NCBI GenBank assembly: GCA_016718845.1
Contig: JADKCK010000053.1
Coordinates: 1-47,969 of the forward strand
DNA length: 47,969 nucleotides
Source of the DNA: Sphingobacteriales bacterium
GTDB taxonomy: Bacteria; Bacteroidota; Bacteroidia; Chitinophagales; UBA2359
Direction of reading: 5' to 3'
Below, in pieces: positions 8,770 through 18,619 of the stretch. The position numbers and the translations under genes were made by a program. Within the stretch, counting starts at the first letter, position 1. Every line of letters begins with the position of its first letter. A model generated the notes under the pieces. It ran no database searches, was not told the origin of the DNA, and worked only from the letters and a program-made list of their open reading frames with translations.

Positions 8770-9658
8770 AACGTTTGCCTTCGTTGCTGGTTACCCATTG
8801 GGTGGGGTTGTTGCGCCCTGGCACTATAGCTGCCGAGGTACCCGTTGAGTTTTGAATGCCATGAATGGCTTTGCCGCCGTTCCAAGAGGCACAAAGCGGT
8901 TTATTTTGAATATGCGTTTCGATGATATTACTTGCCTCGTTAAGGATAATTTGTTGGGTAGCCAATTGGCTATTACAAGCCCCCGAAAACATGGGTACAT
9001 CTTTCCAAGTAATAACCATACGTCGGCAGGGGGCGGTTCCTTCTACGTGGTAGCGTATGCGGTTGGCATTAAAACCTACCGAGGGGTCAATATCATGAAA
9101 AGGGGCGCAAATAACATTGGTAAAGGGGTTGCCACTCATATTAGCCGAGGGCAAGCCATTGTTAATGGGCCAAACACAATAGGTGTTGGCATAACCGGTA
9201 TTAAACGTTATAACGCCATTAGCCCCAATAACCATTTGGTTGTAGGTGTTGCCATAAAAGCAAAAACCAAAGGGCATATTAACTACCCCCGACCAAATAT
9301 CATCTAAATCCACGATTACGTTAACGGCACCTGGGTCGTTGTAATTAGCGGGTGCGTAAGGTACATTTTGGATATTGTAGTTGCTTGGCGAGTAGATTTC
9401 GGCATAATCAGCGGTAAGTGTTACACAGTTACCACTACATATTGTTTGGTCGGGTCCTGCGTTAACAAAAGGGCATAGGTCTTCGGGACCTGGGCCTGGT
9501 GGCATTGGTGGTTGAGGTAGGCAAGTTTCGGTATTGTTAGCTGTGGAGCTAAAGTTTGGGAAAGCGTCCCAAGTGCCTAACATGTCGGTGTCGGGTAGGG
9601 CAAAAGCTGTTAAGGTGGTGAGGAAACAAAGGAAAAAGGTAAGTAGATGTTTGTTCAT
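8633..9658 (-). CDS. N-terminal portion of the giant adhesin, with signal peptide
   Basis: The start at 9658 is supported by a classic Sec signal peptide (MNKHLLTFFLCFLTTLTAFA) and an upstream TAACTTTG promoter element. Residues about 60-80 form a short Ig-type strand pair (NAGPDQTICSGNCVTLTA). Residues about 105-310 form a globular domain common in Bacteroidota adhesins: FGFCFYGNTYNQMVIGANG, CAPFHDIDPS, HVEGTAPCRRMVITWKDVP, HIQNKPLCASWNGGKAIHGI and APNGSPLF. The first Ig module then starts (INVCPTATTTYTC) and the frame breaks at about 8645. On its own this would encode a truncated secreted protein with no sorting domain. Confidence 0.8.
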   Translation of the reverse strand: MNKHLLTFFLCFLTTLTAFALPDTDMLGTWDAFPNFSSTANNTETCLPQPPMPPGPGPEDLCPFVNAGPDQTICSGNCVTLTADYAEIYSPSNYNIQNVPYAPANYNDPGAVNVIVDLDDIWSGVVNMPFGFCFYGNTYNQMVIGANGVITFNTGYANTYCVWPINNGLPSANMSGNPFTNVICAPFHDIDPSVGFNANRIRYHVEGTAPCRRMVITWKDVPMFSGACNSQLATQQIILNEASNIIETHIQNKPLCASWNGGKAIHGIQNSTGTSAAIVPGRNNPTQWVTSNEGKRFAPNGSPLFAITWLQNGTVVGNGASINVCPTATTTYTCQVVYYSL

Positions 9659-9715
9659 GTTAAATATTAGCTATTTTTAGGTTAAGTATGGTAGATAGTA
9701 TCTGTTATAGAGATG

Positions 9716-9723
9716 CAAAGTTA
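9716..9723 (-). promoter_or_regulatory. Bacteroidota -7 element (TAACTTTG) for the giant adhesin
   Basis: On the minus strand TAACTTTG lies 58 bases before the ATG at 9658 and fits the TAnnTTTG -7 consensus. No clear -33 TTTG is seen at 19-21 bases upstream, so the call rests on the -7 box alone. Confidence 0.45.
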
Positions 9724-10000
9724 AGCAAAAAGGTTGCATTAGGTGTGTTTTTTAGGTAAAAAAAGGAGCATTAGGTATCTGTATCGAAAAAATTAATCAA
9801 GTTGGATTTAGTAAACGGTATTTCATCTTGATAAAGTAATTTACAGCGTTAGTTGCTAACGGTAAGAAAATAAAAATCTCTTTCATCGATACAACAAGCA
9901 ACCATTTTGCGTACATTTACGTCTTGGTAAGTATAGTGTTTTATTTAACCCTAAAGCATTTGCGTTTCTTCTTTTTCACTCAACCTAAAATACCGTTTTT

Positions 10001-13000
10001 ATGAAAAATCAGTTACTATTGGTTTTTGTCACTCTGGTTAGTTTTTTTCAAACTTGGGGTTTTGTCTTTGCTTCGGGCGGTTTGCAAGCCGTGCATGATC
10101 ATCAAACTAATCTTTCGTTTGTGCAAAACAAAGGGCAATGGCACCCCAACGTATTGTATCGCACCGATTTGGGTGGTTTAAATGCCGCTTTTTTAGAGCA
10201 GCAAACCATTACGTTTGTGGTATACGACCCCAGCGATGTAGCTCAGTTACACGATGTTTCGCAACAATCGTTAGCCGAAAAAGAGGCATTTCGCCTTTCG
10301 GGACATGCCTATAAAATGCACTTTTTAAATGCAAAGCCCAATGCGGTGGTTAGCACTACGGGCAAACACACCGACTACAACAATTATTTTATTGGCAACA
10401 ATCCTGCAAAATGGCGCAGTCAGGTGCCAATTTTCGATGGCATAAACTATCAAAACCTATACAATGGCATTAATTTAAGTGCCTACAGTAGCGATTTGAT
10501 GTTTAAGTACGATTTTACAGTATCGCCCAATACCGACCCCTCTGTTATAGCTATGCAATACGAAGGTGTTAATGGGTTATCGCTCTACGAGGGTAATTTA
10601 CTTATCAAAACATCGGTAGGCAATCTTGTCGAAAAGCAACCTTATGCCTATCAGCTTATTGATGGCAAAAAAGTAACTGTAGCCTGCAATTTTGTGCTTG
10701 GCAACAACAACACGGTTTCTTTTGGTTTTCCCGACGGGTATCAGCACCAATACGCTTTGGTTATTGACCCTATTTTGGTTGGTGCCACCCTATCTGGCTC
10801 TACTGTTACCAACTACGGGCATTGTGCTACCTACGATAGGTTGGGTAATATATACACCGGAGCCATATCGTTTGGGGCAGGCTATGCCACCAGCCCTGGT
10901 GCTTTTGACACTGGCTTTAATGGCGGCGGCACCGACATTGCCATTTCTAAATACTCGCCCAATGCTACTGCACGCATTTATGGTACTTATATTGGTAGCA
11001 GTGGTGGCGATTATCCGCACAGTCTTATTGTTGACTACGAAGACCAAATACACCTATTAGGCAGCACCGATGGGGCTAACTTTCCGACTACCGCAGGTGC
11101 TTTTCAAAGCACAGCGGGTGGTTTGGCAGATATTGTAGTGGCAATACTTTCGCCTACGGGCAATACATTGGTAGCCTCGACGTATGTGGGTGGTAATGGC
11201 AACGACGGACGAAACAATGCAACTAGCAATTATGGCGATAGCTACCGCGGCGAAATTATGATTGACCAATGGGCAAACACCTTTATTGCTTGTGGCTCGC
11301 AATCAACCAATTTTCCGGTAACGACAGGTGCTGTTCAAAGCACACTTAACCCGTCGGGCGGTGGTGGCGGTTGGGACAATACGCCCCAAGATGGTGTTTT
11401 GTTTAAACTAAACGCCGATTTATCAACCTTAGTGTTTAGTACCTATTTAGGTGGGTCGGGTAAAGATATGGCTTTTGGCGTGCGTGTTGCCGACGATGCC
11501 AGTATTTATGTATGTGGTACGGCTGCCAATGCCGATTTTCCGTTGGGTGGCAATACAGGGGCACAAACTGCCTTTGGCGGTGGCACCAACGATGCCTTTT
11601 TATTACATGTAAACTCCGATGCTACGCAAATTTTAAGCGGCACATTTAGAGGTACTACCACAGCCGATCATGCGTTTTTCTTGGATATTGACGACCGAAG
11701 CGACCGTATTTTAATTTACGGGCAAACCGAAGGCAATATGCCCATTACACCAACAGGCACTTATGGACAAGCCAACGGACCTACTTTTATTACTGCCTAC
11801 GACTACGAACTAACCGCCATAGACTATGCCACTACCATTGGTGCCGTTGGCGGTGGTTGGGGGGCATTAGTACCCGTAGCTTTTATGGTTGATGGCTGTG
11901 GCTATGTGTATATATCGGGCTACAGCGCGCCAAGCGGATTGCCCGTTACTGCCAACGCCCTATATACAAGCGGCGGTTTTTATTTAGGCGTATTAGAACC
12001 CGATGCCATAGGCTTAAACTACGGAACCTACTACAGTGCCAACCACGTTGATGGTGGTACTAGCCGATTTGACCGAAATGGGGTGGTATACCAAGGTGTT
12101 TGTTCGGGTGGCGATTTTAATACCACACCCGGTGCATGGGCAACCAACCAAATTGGCGGATGGGATATTGGCGTATTTAAAATAGATTTTCAAACACCCA
12201 GCGTTAATGCACAATCGGCAGCATCGCCTGCCGTTACGGGTTGCGCACCATTTACGGTTAATTTTACCAACTTAGGCAGTAGTGCCGTTGATTATATTTG
12301 GCATTTTGGCGACGGAGATACCAGCCACCTCAACGAACCAATCCACACTTTTCTTACATCAGGCACGTTTGACGTAATGTTGGTTGCCCTAGACTCAACA
12401 AGCTGTAATATTGCCGATACGTCTTATCTGCAAATTGTGGTTTTTTCTAACATAACCCAACAACACGACACCACGCATTGCGCTGTTGATGGTCCTTTGG
12501 TATTAGATGTAACCGTGCCTATTGACGATGTTACTTACCTTTGGAACGATGGAAGTACCCTACCTACCAAAAATATTACTCAGGACGGAACCTATTGGGT
12601 AACATCGTACCATAGCAATTGCGCGCAAGTAGATAGCTTTATAGTAGATATTTTAGACCCCATATTTGCTCTGCCACCCGATACCACCGTTTGCGGCAGT
12701 CAGTTTTTGATAAATGCTACACATCCCGATGCCACCTTATATGTATGGCAAGATGGCAATAACTCGCCCGTTTATACGGCTACCCAATCGGGTTTTTATT
12801 TAGTATTGGTGCAGATAGAAGGCTGTATGTTGTCCGATGCCATGAACCTAACCCTTGTACCGGTAGAAGATGTACAGATAAACGATGTTAGTGTATGCGA
12901 CGGCACACCTGTTAATCTTGATGCTACGATAGCCAACCCCAATGCCAGCTATCAGTGGAGCAACGGAGCATTAACCCCTGCCGTAACCATTACCCAATCG

Positions 13001-13810
13001 GGTACGTATACGGTTACTATAACGGCTGGCGTTGGTGGTATTTGTACCGATACCGACGAAGTTAACGTAAATTACGACAATTTATTGCTTGAATTGGGCA
13101 ATGCTGTAAGTTTATGTCCAGGCGAAAATGCCACCCTTGATGCTACACAAACCATTAGTGGTGTAAGTTATGCTTGGAGCAACGGTAGTTCGGCTGCATC
13201 TATTGTTGCTACACAAAGCGGCACTTATACCGTAACGGTATCTAGCATTACAGGCTGCGTTGCCCAAGATAATGTAAGTGTAAGTATAGCACCTACCTTA
13301 CCACCTTTTAGCTTAGGCGACGACAAAATATTGTGTTTAGGCGAGTCGGTGGTTTTAACAGCCCCACCTGCCAATGTCAATATTATACGCACTTGGCAAG
13401 ATGGCTCAAGTACCGACACTTACAGCCCAACCCAAACAGGCACTTATTGGCTACAACTTAGCTCAAGCTGCGACACCCTGCGCGACGAAGTAGATATAGT
13501 TTTCAGAGAACTGCCCATTGTCGAAAATCCTATTTTAATGCCTAATGCTTTTTCGCCCAATACCGATGGCAAAAACGATGTTTTTAGACCTACGCTTACG
13601 GGGATTTCGGGCAACTACGAGTTTAGTGTTTACGACCGTTGGGGGCAAAAAGTTTTTTCGACCACCAACCCTGCCGAAGGTTGGGACGGCAAACTAAATG
13701 GTATTTGGAGCGAGGCAGGTGTATATGCTTGGTATTGCCGCGCATACGTAGTTGATTGCAAAGGCGAGCAAGAGGTATTTAAAAAAGGCAATATAACCAT
13801 CATAAAATAA
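10001..13810 (+). CDS. Secreted SBBP beta-propeller/PKD protein with T9SS type B sorting domain
   Basis: The 1,269-aa product starts with a signal peptide (MKNQLLLVFVTLVSFFQTWGF...FA). Residues about 35-255 match the domain that usually precedes SBBP repeats (FVQNKGQWHPNVLYRTDLGG, HAYKMHFLNA, YNNYFIGNNPAKWRSQVP; I believe DUF7948). Residues about 260-730 carry SBBP-type blades of the pattern STYLGGSGKDMAFGVRVADD and TTAGAFQST. A PKD domain follows (about 745-820, CAPFTVNFTN...WHFGDGDTSH), then four or five short Ig-like modules with WSNG and GTYTVTV. The end is a CHU_C domain: MPNAFSPNTDGKNDVF, YDRWGQKVF, GWDGKLNG, FKKGNITIIK. It is divergent from the giant adhesin across a 342-base gap and is followed by a terminator. 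Likely a surface or extracellular protein; no enzyme motif is seen. Confidence 0.9.
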   Translation: MKNQLLLVFVTLVSFFQTWGFVFASGGLQAVHDHQTNLSFVQNKGQWHPNVLYRTDLGGLNAAFLEQQTITFVVYDPSDVAQLHDVSQQSLAEKEAFRLSGHAYKMHFLNAKPNAVVSTTGKHTDYNNYFIGNNPAKWRSQVPIFDGINYQNLYNGINLSAYSSDLMFKYDFTVSPNTDPSVIAMQYEGVNGLSLYEGNLLIKTSVGNLVEKQPYAYQLIDGKKVTVACNFVLGNNNTVSFGFPDGYQHQYALVIDPILVGATLSGSTVTNYGHCATYDRLGNIYTGAISFGAGYATSPGAFDTGFNGGGTDIAISKYSPNATARIYGTYIGSSGGDYPHSLIVDYEDQIHLLGSTDGANFPTTAGAFQSTAGGLADIVVAILSPTGNTLVASTYVGGNGNDGRNNATSNYGDSYRGEIMIDQWANTFIACGSQSTNFPVTTGAVQSTLNPSGGGGGWDNTPQDGVLFKLNADLSTLVFSTYLGGSGKDMAFGVRVADDASIYVCGTAANADFPLGGNTGAQTAFGGGTNDAFLLHVNSDATQILSGTFRGTTTADHAFFLDIDDRSDRILIYGQTEGNMPITPTGTYGQANGPTFITAYDYELTAIDYATTIGAVGGGWGALVPVAFMVDGCGYVYISGYSAPSGLPVTANALYTSGGFYLGVLEPDAIGLNYGTYYSANHVDGGTSRFDRNGVVYQGVCSGGDFNTTPGAWATNQIGGWDIGVFKIDFQTPSVNAQSAASPAVTGCAPFTVNFTNLGSSAVDYIWHFGDGDTSHLNEPIHTFLTSGTFDVMLVALDSTSCNIADTSYLQIVVFSNITQQHDTTHCAVDGPLVLDVTVPIDDVTYLWNDGSTLPTKNITQDGTYWVTSYHSNCAQVDSFIVDILDPIFALPPDTTVCGSQFLINATHPDATLYVWQDGNNSPVYTATQSGFYLVLVQIEGCMLSDAMNLTLVPVEDVQINDVSVCDGTPVNLDATIANPNASYQWSNGALTPAVTITQSGTYTVTITAGVGGICTDTDEVNVNYDNLLLELGNAVSLCPGENATLDATQTISGVSYAWSNGSSAASIVATQSGTYTVTVSSITGCVAQDNVSVSIAPTLPPFSLGDDKILCLGESVVLTAPPANVNIIRTWQDGSSTDTYSPTQTGTYWLQLSSSCDTLRDEVDIVFRELPIVENPILMPNAFSPNTDGKNDVFRPTLTGISGNYEFSVYDRWGQKVFSTTNPAEGWDGKLNGIWSEAGVYAWYCRAYVVDCKGEQEVFKKGNITIIK

Positions 13811-13836
13811 ATACTTTTTTAGACGCTATGATTTAG

Positions 13837-13880
13837 CAACAAACGCCATGGGCTTTGCCTATGGCGTTTGTTGTTAATTT
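13837..13880 (+). terminator. Rho-independent terminator after the SBBP/PKD gene
   Basis: CAACAAACGCCAT (13837-13849) pairs perfectly with 13861-13873; the 11-base loop contains a further GGGCTTTGCCT pair. TTAATTTT follows. It is 27 bases after the stop codon. Confidence 0.7.
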
Positions 13881-13967
13881 TAGCCTCTTTTTTGCCCACA
13901 TTATACATCTAATTGCCATTTTTGCCTTGTTTGGGTTTATAGATAGCGCTAAAAAAAAATTTAGCCG

Positions 13968-13975
13968 TAACTTTG
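13968..13975 (+). promoter_or_regulatory. Bacteroidota -7 element (TAACTTTG) for the DUF1573 gene
   Basis: TAACTTTG fits the TAnnTTTG consensus and lies 28 bases before the ATG at 14004, giving a leader of about 20 bases. An A-rich stretch is upstream, with no clear -33 box. Confidence 0.5.
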
Positions 13976-14003
13976 CAAAATTTTAGTTCAAAAACATCTT
14001 TCC

Positions 14004-14447
14004 ATGAAGCATTTTATTATTGTTGTAACAGTGTTGTTTTTCTCTTGCATTAACCTACAGGCTCAATCTACATCACCCAAAACCGATACGGCTAAAACAA
14101 CAACTGTTGCAAAAAAGCCTGCGGTTAAACCAACTATGAAATTTGTGTCCGAGTCGCACGATTTTGGCAATGTAACTGCCGATAGCAACGTAACGCATAC
14201 TTTTAAATTTAAAAATACAGGCAAAACGCCCATCACTATTTTTAGTGCCAAAGGTAGCTGTGGCTGTACCCAAGTAGTTGCCGATACAAAACCCATAAAA
14301 CCCGGCGAAACAAGCTTAATAACAGTTACGTACCATGCTAGTGCCAGCGGCGAAGGAAAATTTACGAAACTAATAACCGTTTTGTCGAATGCTGATGTTA
14401 AAATAAAAAAACTAAGTATACATGGTAATATAGTGCCTAAAAAATAG
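14004..14447 (+). CDS. DUF1573 domain secreted or periplasmic protein
   Basis: A 147-aa protein with a signal peptide (MKHFIIVVTVLFFSCINLQAQ), a Thr/Lys-rich linker (residues about 22-45), and one DUF1573 domain from about 47 to 143. Diagnostic features are SHDFGNV, THTFKFKNTGKTPI, the SCGCT motif, PIKPGETSLITVTY and the closing strand pair after GKFTKLITVLSN. DUF1573 is an ASPM/SPD-2/Hydin-like beta-sandwich common in Bacteroidota; its molecular role is not established. It has its own promoter element and stands alone between two sorted-protein genes. A Cys at position 15 lies within the signal peptide, but the following residues do not form a convincing lipobox. Confidence 0.9.
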   Translation: MKHFIIVVTVLFFSCINLQAQSTSPKTDTAKTTTVAKKPAVKPTMKFVSESHDFGNVTADSNVTHTFKFKNTGKTPITIFSAKGSCGCTQVVADTKPIKPGETSLITVTYHASASGEGKFTKLITVLSNADVKIKKLSIHGNIVPKK

Positions 14448-14546
14448 ACATTAAGCTTGACTACTTGCTATGCTAACTTGTTGGCTATTTGGTTTCTAAA
14501 CAAACTATTTTTGCATTAACCGCATTTAAATCCCATTGAGTAGCGC

Positions 14547-14554
14547 TAACTTTG
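14547..14554 (+). promoter_or_regulatory. Bacteroidota -7 element (TAACTTTG) for the metalloprotease gene
   Basis: TAACTTTG lies 75 bases before the ATG at 14629 (126 before the alternative ATG at 14680). It matches the -7 consensus, and the same eight bases precede three other genes in the window. Confidence 0.45.
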
Positions 14555-14628
14555 TAGCGATAAACTTACCTAACAATTTGCCAAATTATTTTATTTGGAA
14601 AATTAAAAATGTATAATCTACTCAAAAA

Positions 14629-17600
14629 ATGATTAGTTACAAATCTGAAAATACATACTTTATAAAACACACTCCTCGTATGCCTTTCAATATTCGTTTC
14701 GGTTTGCTATTTGCCTTTGTTATTTTACTCCACAATTTACCCATTTATGCTCAGGACGAAGTGTACTGCGGAACCGATGCCGTAGAACACGAAAAATTAT
14801 TGCATCAGCCAAATTATGCACACCAAGTGCAGGTAATGAACCAACAAATAGAAGATGCTACGCTCAACCTTTGGGCGCGGCGCGATGCTGGTTTAGTAAG
14901 CCGCGATGGTGACGAAATGGATGTTGTTTCGATACCAGTGGTGGTGCATATTATGCACGCTCCGGGGCAATCGGTGGGTAGCGGTAGCAATATCAGCGAC
15001 CAACAGGTATATAATGCCATTGAGCATCTAAACCAAGCCTACCGCAACCAATTGGCATACGACCCTACCAGTGGCGTAGATTTGCAAATGGAATTTTGCT
15101 TGGCATCGCGCACGCCCGAAGGCAATTATACCAACGGCATAACCCGCTCACCTTCGTTTAATAACGTTGATTTGGCTGCTAATGGTAATAATCTAACCAT
15201 GAAAAGCACCACCGCCTGGAATCAAACCCAATACCTAAATATTTGGGTAACGGGTAGCATTGCTAAAAGCGATGAAGGAATTAATAACATTGCAGGTTAC
15301 TCATCGTATGCCAGCGAACACGGAACAACAAATGATGGGCTTATCTGTCGTTTCGATTATTTTGGCACCAACCCCGATAACTCGAAAGTAATAGTACACG
15401 AAGTAGGTCATTATTTTAATCTTTACCATACGTTTCAAGGTGGTTGCCCAAACACATCATGTTTAGGGCAAGGCGATTTGGTATGCGATACCCCACCCGA
15501 TGCCCTTAGCTCGGGCGATTGCAATGCCATAAATAGCTGCGCCACCGACGGCAACGACACACACACATACAACCCTTTTCGCTCGGTATTAAACGGTGGA
15601 TTGGGCGAACAAAACGACCAAATAGAAAACTACATGGACTACAGCCTTAGGGCATGTCAGAACATGTTTTCACTTGGGCAAAAAGACCGTATGCGACAAT
15701 CTTTTTTGCTTTATCGTGGTAGCTTGCTAACTTCAACGGGCTGTCAATCGGTGTATCAGGTAGATGCAGGGATTGTAGGTATTGTGCAACCCGATAATTT
15801 TGGCTGTTCGAGCACTCCATCGGTTATATTACGCAACTTTGGCACTTACACACTAAGTAATGTAATTATTAATTATCAGTTGGATAACGGAACCCTTTTT
15901 ACCCAAAATTGGAGCGGTTTTTTGATGCCCAACAACAGTGTGCAAGTATCGTTAAGCACGGCTTATGCTTATTCGCAAAACAACCACGTTTTTACAGCAT
16001 TTACCTCGCAGCCCAATGGCGGCATAGATAGCAACAACAACAACAACAGCTCAACCACCGAGTTTAGGTATATGAATACCCAAACAATGCCTTTTAACGA
16101 TAACTTTGAGTCGGTTACACCCACTGGCAAATGGTTGGTGCTTAATCCCGATAGCGGAATAACTTTCGAAAAAACGAGTCTTATTGGTGGTTGCTCTAAC
16201 AATGGCACTCAGGCAGCATACATCAATTTTCGTAATGTTACTAGCAACGGAGAACCCGATTATCTGTTCACCAAAGTAAATCTTGGCGATTATATTAGTG
16301 CTACCTACAGTTTTCAGGTGGCTTATGCCCGATACAACAGCACCATCAGCGATAGATTAAAAGTAGTAGTATCAACCGATTGTGGCGAAAGTTTCCAAAC
16401 ACTATACGATAAATCGGGTAGCACATTGGCAACTACTAGCAACTTTTACACCAGCAATTGGTACCCGAGCAGTTGTATAGATTGGCGAACCGAAAACATC
16501 AACCTGTCTAATTATTTGGGCGAAGAGTTAATTATAGGTTTTGCCGCCGAGTGTAGAATGGGCAATAACTTATTTATTGACAACGTAAGTATTACAGGAA
16601 CCACCCAAAGCGCTTGCACCGAACCTGTAAACGTAGCGGTAGCTAATATTACCGACCAAAGCGCCAATATAGGTTGGATGAGTACCGACCCACAGTTGCT
16701 AAACTACACCTTGCGTTATAGGGTAAACAATATTAACAACGACTGGATTTATATACCCAACATCACCTCGGCGTCGTATTTGTTAAGTGGTTTGCAACAA
16801 AACACCTCTTACGAAATACAATTGCGCACCAATTGTGCCGATGGCGGACAAAGCGGTTATACCGCATCTGTCTATTTCAGCACCCTTTTTATAGCCTGTC
16901 AGGCACCCTACGAAATATCGGTTAGCGGAACAGATAGTAACGAAGCTATCATTACATGGAGCAGCATTGCCGATGCTAGCTTGTATCAGGTAACTTATTA
17001 TCCACAAAACAACCCCAGCAACACCACCACCGTTTATCCAAATCAAAGCAACCTTTACCTAAACACCCTTACCGAAAGCACCACTTATGTAGCCGAAGTA
17101 ACCACTATTTGTACATCGGGGGCAATATCTAATCCACCAATAAGTGTTAGCTTTACCACCGTACCTAGCTGCGACTCGCCAAGCAACTTTGTGTTAGCCA
17201 ACTCAACCACCAATTCGGTAACATTTAATTGGCAATTAGTATCCGATGCTTTAAACTACACCATACAATATAGGGTATTGGGCAGCAGCATTTGGGGTAA
17301 CTCTATTACCGTAAATGGCTCAAACAATGGCGTTACAATCAATGGTTTATTGCCCGAAACCACCTACGAAGCACGCCTATCATCGTATTGTTTAGGGGCT
17401 GCTGGTTTAAGCGACTATACACCAAGTATCACCTTTCAATTGGCAGGACCTTGCGTTGTGCCGGGTATTTGGTTAGGTAGTGCTACGGCTAACTCGTTGT
17501 CGCTAAATTTGGCTGCCAATAGTGCCACTACCAATCAGTTTAGATTGTTGTACAAACCCAAAGGCTCTACACTACCCTGGGATACCATTTTAACAGCAAA

Positions 17601-18474
17601 CAGCAATGTGGTACTTACCAATTTATTAGCTTGCCAAGATTATTTGGTGCGCCTACAAGGTATTTGCTCAAATGGCAATACTAGCGCCTATAGTACCTAT
17701 TATACCTTTACTACACTAAACCAAGATGGTTATTGTTGCTCAAAAGGCAACAGCTCGTCGTATCATTGGATACGCAAAGTGCAGCTAAACGGCTACCTTA
17801 ATCAAAGCAACAACAATGGCGGTTATGCCGATTTTACATTTGCCCCTATCGGATTAGTACAAGGCGGACACTATAACATAAAACTAACCAAAGGCGTAAA
17901 AAAGAAAGGTAACGATGCATTGTATTGGGGCGTTTGGATAGATTTTAACCACAATATGTATTTCGACGACAACGAACAAGTACTAAACTCTAACGAAAGC
18001 GGTGGCGGTTTGGTAATAGGTGGCGATATAAACACCCTGTCGGATTATATCGACATACCAACAACAACAGCTCTTGGCGAAACACGCATGCGCATTGTGC
18101 TACAGTACGGCGAAGAACCAAACGAATGTGGCATTTTTCCGTTTGGCGAAACCGAAGAATACACCGTTAACATTACACAAACAGGCAACAGCGAGCAAAA
18201 GACAAGCATTGAACTACCACAATTAGCCGTAAAAATGTTGCCTAACCCCGCACAATCGGTGGTTAATATTACCTACACACAAACCAACGAACAACCTTTG
18301 CACATTAGCATTTACGACCTTACAGGCAAAGAAGTTTTACAACAACACCTTACCGAAAATACCAACAATGGTAGCCTAAACATAGACATTAGCCAACTAC
18401 CCAAAGGTATTTATTGGGTAACAACCTACAACAACCAAACACGCCAAACACAAAAACTAGTGGTTATGCGATAA
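14629..18474 (+). CDS. Secreted M43-family zinc metalloprotease with Fn3, GEVED and T9SS type A sorting domain
   Basis: The 1,281-aa product has a zinc site HEVGHYFNLYH (residues 257-267, HExxHxxxxxH with catalytic Glu) and a Met-turn at ENYMDYS (Met 336), with Cys pairs typical of the M43 (cytophagalysin/pappalysin) family. Further on are a galactose-binding-like sandwich (about 490-655, DNFES...LFIDNVSI), four fibronectin type III modules (about 660-1045; LQQNTSYEIQLRTNC, LPETTYEARL), a GEVED domain (about 1060-1180; VWIDFNHNMYFDDNE, FPFGETEEYTV) and a C-terminal type A signal (LPNPAQSVVNITY, GKEVLQ, LPKGIYWV). Signal peptide length favours the ATG at 14680 (MPFNIRFGLL...YAQ). Likely a secreted protease; the substrate is unknown. 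Confidence 0.92.
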   Translation: MISYKSENTYFIKHTPRMPFNIRFGLLFAFVILLHNLPIYAQDEVYCGTDAVEHEKLLHQPNYAHQVQVMNQQIEDATLNLWARRDAGLVSRDGDEMDVVSIPVVVHIMHAPGQSVGSGSNISDQQVYNAIEHLNQAYRNQLAYDPTSGVDLQMEFCLASRTPEGNYTNGITRSPSFNNVDLAANGNNLTMKSTTAWNQTQYLNIWVTGSIAKSDEGINNIAGYSSYASEHGTTNDGLICRFDYFGTNPDNSKVIVHEVGHYFNLYHTFQGGCPNTSCLGQGDLVCDTPPDALSSGDCNAINSCATDGNDTHTYNPFRSVLNGGLGEQNDQIENYMDYSLRACQNMFSLGQKDRMRQSFLLYRGSLLTSTGCQSVYQVDAGIVGIVQPDNFGCSSTPSVILRNFGTYTLSNVIINYQLDNGTLFTQNWSGFLMPNNSVQVSLSTAYAYSQNNHVFTAFTSQPNGGIDSNNNNNSSTTEFRYMNTQTMPFNDNFESVTPTGKWLVLNPDSGITFEKTSLIGGCSNNGTQAAYINFRNVTSNGEPDYLFTKVNLGDYISATYSFQVAYARYNSTISDRLKVVVSTDCGESFQTLYDKSGSTLATTSNFYTSNWYPSSCIDWRTENINLSNYLGEELIIGFAAECRMGNNLFIDNVSITGTTQSACTEPVNVAVANITDQSANIGWMSTDPQLLNYTLRYRVNNINNDWIYIPNITSASYLLSGLQQNTSYEIQLRTNCADGGQSGYTASVYFSTLFIACQAPYEISVSGTDSNEAIITWSSIADASLYQVTYYPQNNPSNTTTVYPNQSNLYLNTLTESTTYVAEVTTICTSGAISNPPISVSFTTVPSCDSPSNFVLANSTTNSVTFNWQLVSDALNYTIQYRVLGSSIWGNSITVNGSNNGVTINGLLPETTYEARLSSYCLGAAGLSDYTPSITFQLAGPCVVPGIWLGSATANSLSLNLAANSATTNQFRLLYKPKGSTLPWDTILTANSNVVLTNLLACQDYLVRLQGICSNGNTSAYSTYYTFTTLNQDGYCCSKGNSSSYHWIRKVQLNGYLNQSNNNGGYADFTFAPIGLVQGGHYNIKLTKGVKKKGNDALYWGVWIDFNHNMYFDDNEQVLNSNESGGGLVIGGDINTLSDYIDIPTTTALGETRMRIVLQYGEEPNECGIFPFGETEEYTVNITQTGNSEQKTSIELPQLAVKMLPNPAQSVVNITYTQTNEQPLHISIYDLTGKEVLQQHLTENTNNGSLNIDISQLPKGIYWVTTYNNQTRQTQKLVVMR

Positions 18475-18486
18475 AACAATGACCCC

Positions 18487-18568
18487 AAAACATGCCTATT
18501 TTCAAAGAAAAAAACTTTTTTGTACCCCAAAATGTTTATTTCTCAAAATAGGCATGTTTTTTGTTTTG
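18487..18568 (+). terminator. Long-loop terminator hairpin after the metalloprotease gene
   Basis: AAAACATGCCTATTTT (18487-18502) pairs perfectly with 18545-18560 over 16 bases, enclosing a 42-base loop, and runs into TTGTTTTG. It begins 13 bases after the protease stop and lies before the next start at 18620. Confidence 0.55.
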
Positions 18569-18619
18569 AAAATAGTGACATCTTTTAACACAATTTTCAA
18601 ACAATACCGTTTTATCATC

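Larger units (their letters stand above)
1371..9658 (-). pseudogene. Giant T9SS type B-sorted Ig-repeat adhesin gene, broken by ~6 one-base frameshifts
   Basis: This is one gene from ATG 9658 to stop 1371, about 2,760 codons. The order is: signal peptide (MNKHLLTFFL to about residue 21), a secreted beta-sandwich/nidogen-like N-terminal region ending in APNGSPLF, then about 30 Ig/PKD-like modules of about 70 aa (x-TP-x-ITG-x-C-x-GE-x-L-A-G-Y-WNTG-GTYTVTVTDxNGC), then a CHU_C sorting domain with SPNGDGINDVF and FDRWGQ. One-base shifts near 8645, 8550, 8510, 8141, 7420 and 7200 split it, the 8550/8510 pair being mutually compensating. On either side of each break the protein resumes the same module register, so these are recent lesions or assembly errors. 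If intact it would be exported by T9SS as a surface adhesin. Confidence 0.8.

Noticed and set aside
9659..10000. Shared regulator site between the divergent adhesin and SBBP genes
   Set aside because: I see a -7 box for one gene only and no palindromic operator.
14629..14680. N-terminal 17 residues before the protease signal peptide as part of the mature gene
   Set aside because: The more typical signal peptide starts at 14680; the longer start is kept only because the frame is open.
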